From assembly GCA_021158895.1 (NCBI GenBank), contig JAGGSW010000138.1:1-5119 (forward strand): a stretch of DNA of 5,119 bases, read 5' to 3'. Source of the stretch: Candidatus Odinarchaeota archaeon. Lineage in GTDB: Archaea > Asgardarchaeota > Baldrarchaeia > Baldrarchaeales > DXJG01. This document shows, in pieces, positions 4,942 through 5,119 of this stretch (its first letter is position 1; every line of letters begins with the position of its first letter). The notes below the pieces were generated by a model. It saw nothing but the letters and a program-made list of their open reading frames with translations, made no database searches and was not told the origin of the DNA. The position numbers and the translations under genes were made by a program.

Positions 4942-5119
4942 ATGTATCTCCTGTACCTATTTCAACTAAATTCATCTCATTACTTCTAAAATGCTTTTAC
5001 CCGTAACTAGTAGGCGATTAAAGCTGGTATGAGTAATCTACATATTTTTGGCTATTATCGTTTAGGTATTGCATACACTAATCGCCACCTCGAACAAATG
5101 TAAGTGTATTATTATCAAC
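4942..5119. other. Intergenic sequence with no recognisable gene
   Basis: AT-rich sequence, stop-dense in all frames on both strands, with no convincing start/ribosome-binding pair, tRNA-like fold or repeat array. A GGCGATTA (5013-5020) / TAATCGCC (5079-5086) inverted match is present but widely spaced. The next gene presumably begins beyond the window. Confidence 0.5.

Noticed and set aside
5013..5086. 8-bp inverted match GGCGATTA / TAATCGCC with a 58-nt spacer
   Set aside because: Widely spaced short match in AT-rich sequence with no flanking gene, target-site duplication or T-run; expected by chance.
1..5119. CRISPR array, insertion sequence, tRNA or rRNA gene
   Set aside because: No regularly spaced long repeats, no transposase-like frame or terminal inverted repeats, and no tRNA TPsiC-like or rRNA-like segment was seen on either strand.

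Overview
The window looks like a piece of an archaeal chromosome. TATA-box/BRE-like AT-rich promoters precede the genes, oligo-T stretches follow them, and strong Shine-Dalgarno sites of the GGAGGTG type occur. The gene content also fits: a tungsten-type aldehyde:ferredoxin oxidoreductase (AOR), a stand-alone Lrp/AsnC ligand-binding (RAM) domain protein, and an archaeal-style winged-helix regulator. The DNA is AT-rich, and the AOR implies an anaerobe. An uncultivated TACK-type lineage such as Bathyarchaeia is my best guess, but this is inference from protein flavour and not proven.

Layout, all genes on the + strand. (1) Positions 1-185 are a leader region with TATA-like boxes. (2) 186-1100 encodes a tandem GNAT N-acetyltransferase that starts at TTG behind a GGCGGTG Shine-Dalgarno site. 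It is followed by an oligo-T terminator. (3) 1228-1743 encodes a winged-helix DNA-binding protein, and 1733-1972 encodes a 79-residue RAM-domain protein. The two overlap by 11 nt, so they probably form a translationally coupled regulatory pair. The strong Shine-Dalgarno site of this operon actually sits in front of a 23-codon out-of-frame ORF (1221-1292). (4) 1973-2238 is intergenic and holds two inverted repeats. (5) 2239-2773 is a clear pseudogene. Spliced across two frames and two nonsense codons it reads as one protein of about 178 residues that resembles the DUF6125 family (C-terminal Cys pattern C-x2-C-P-P-D ... W-C-x-W-E-F). (6) 2774-3041 is the AOR promoter region, with a cluster of alternating CTATC/GATAG half-sites about 10 bp apart. 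(7) 3042-4877 is a complete AOR with its [4Fe-4S] and tungstopterin motifs, followed by a hairpin plus T6 terminator. (8) 4878-5119 contains no gene that I can support.

How the parts may work together (inference): the winged-helix/RAM pair looks like a split Lrp-type sensor-regulator whose targets could include the neighbouring palindromes. The AOR would oxidise an aldehyde with ferredoxin as acceptor. The DUF6125-like gene just upstream of it has been inactivated. The most interesting items are the half-site array before the AOR, the four-lesion pseudogene, the out-of-frame leader ORF, and the split regulator pair.
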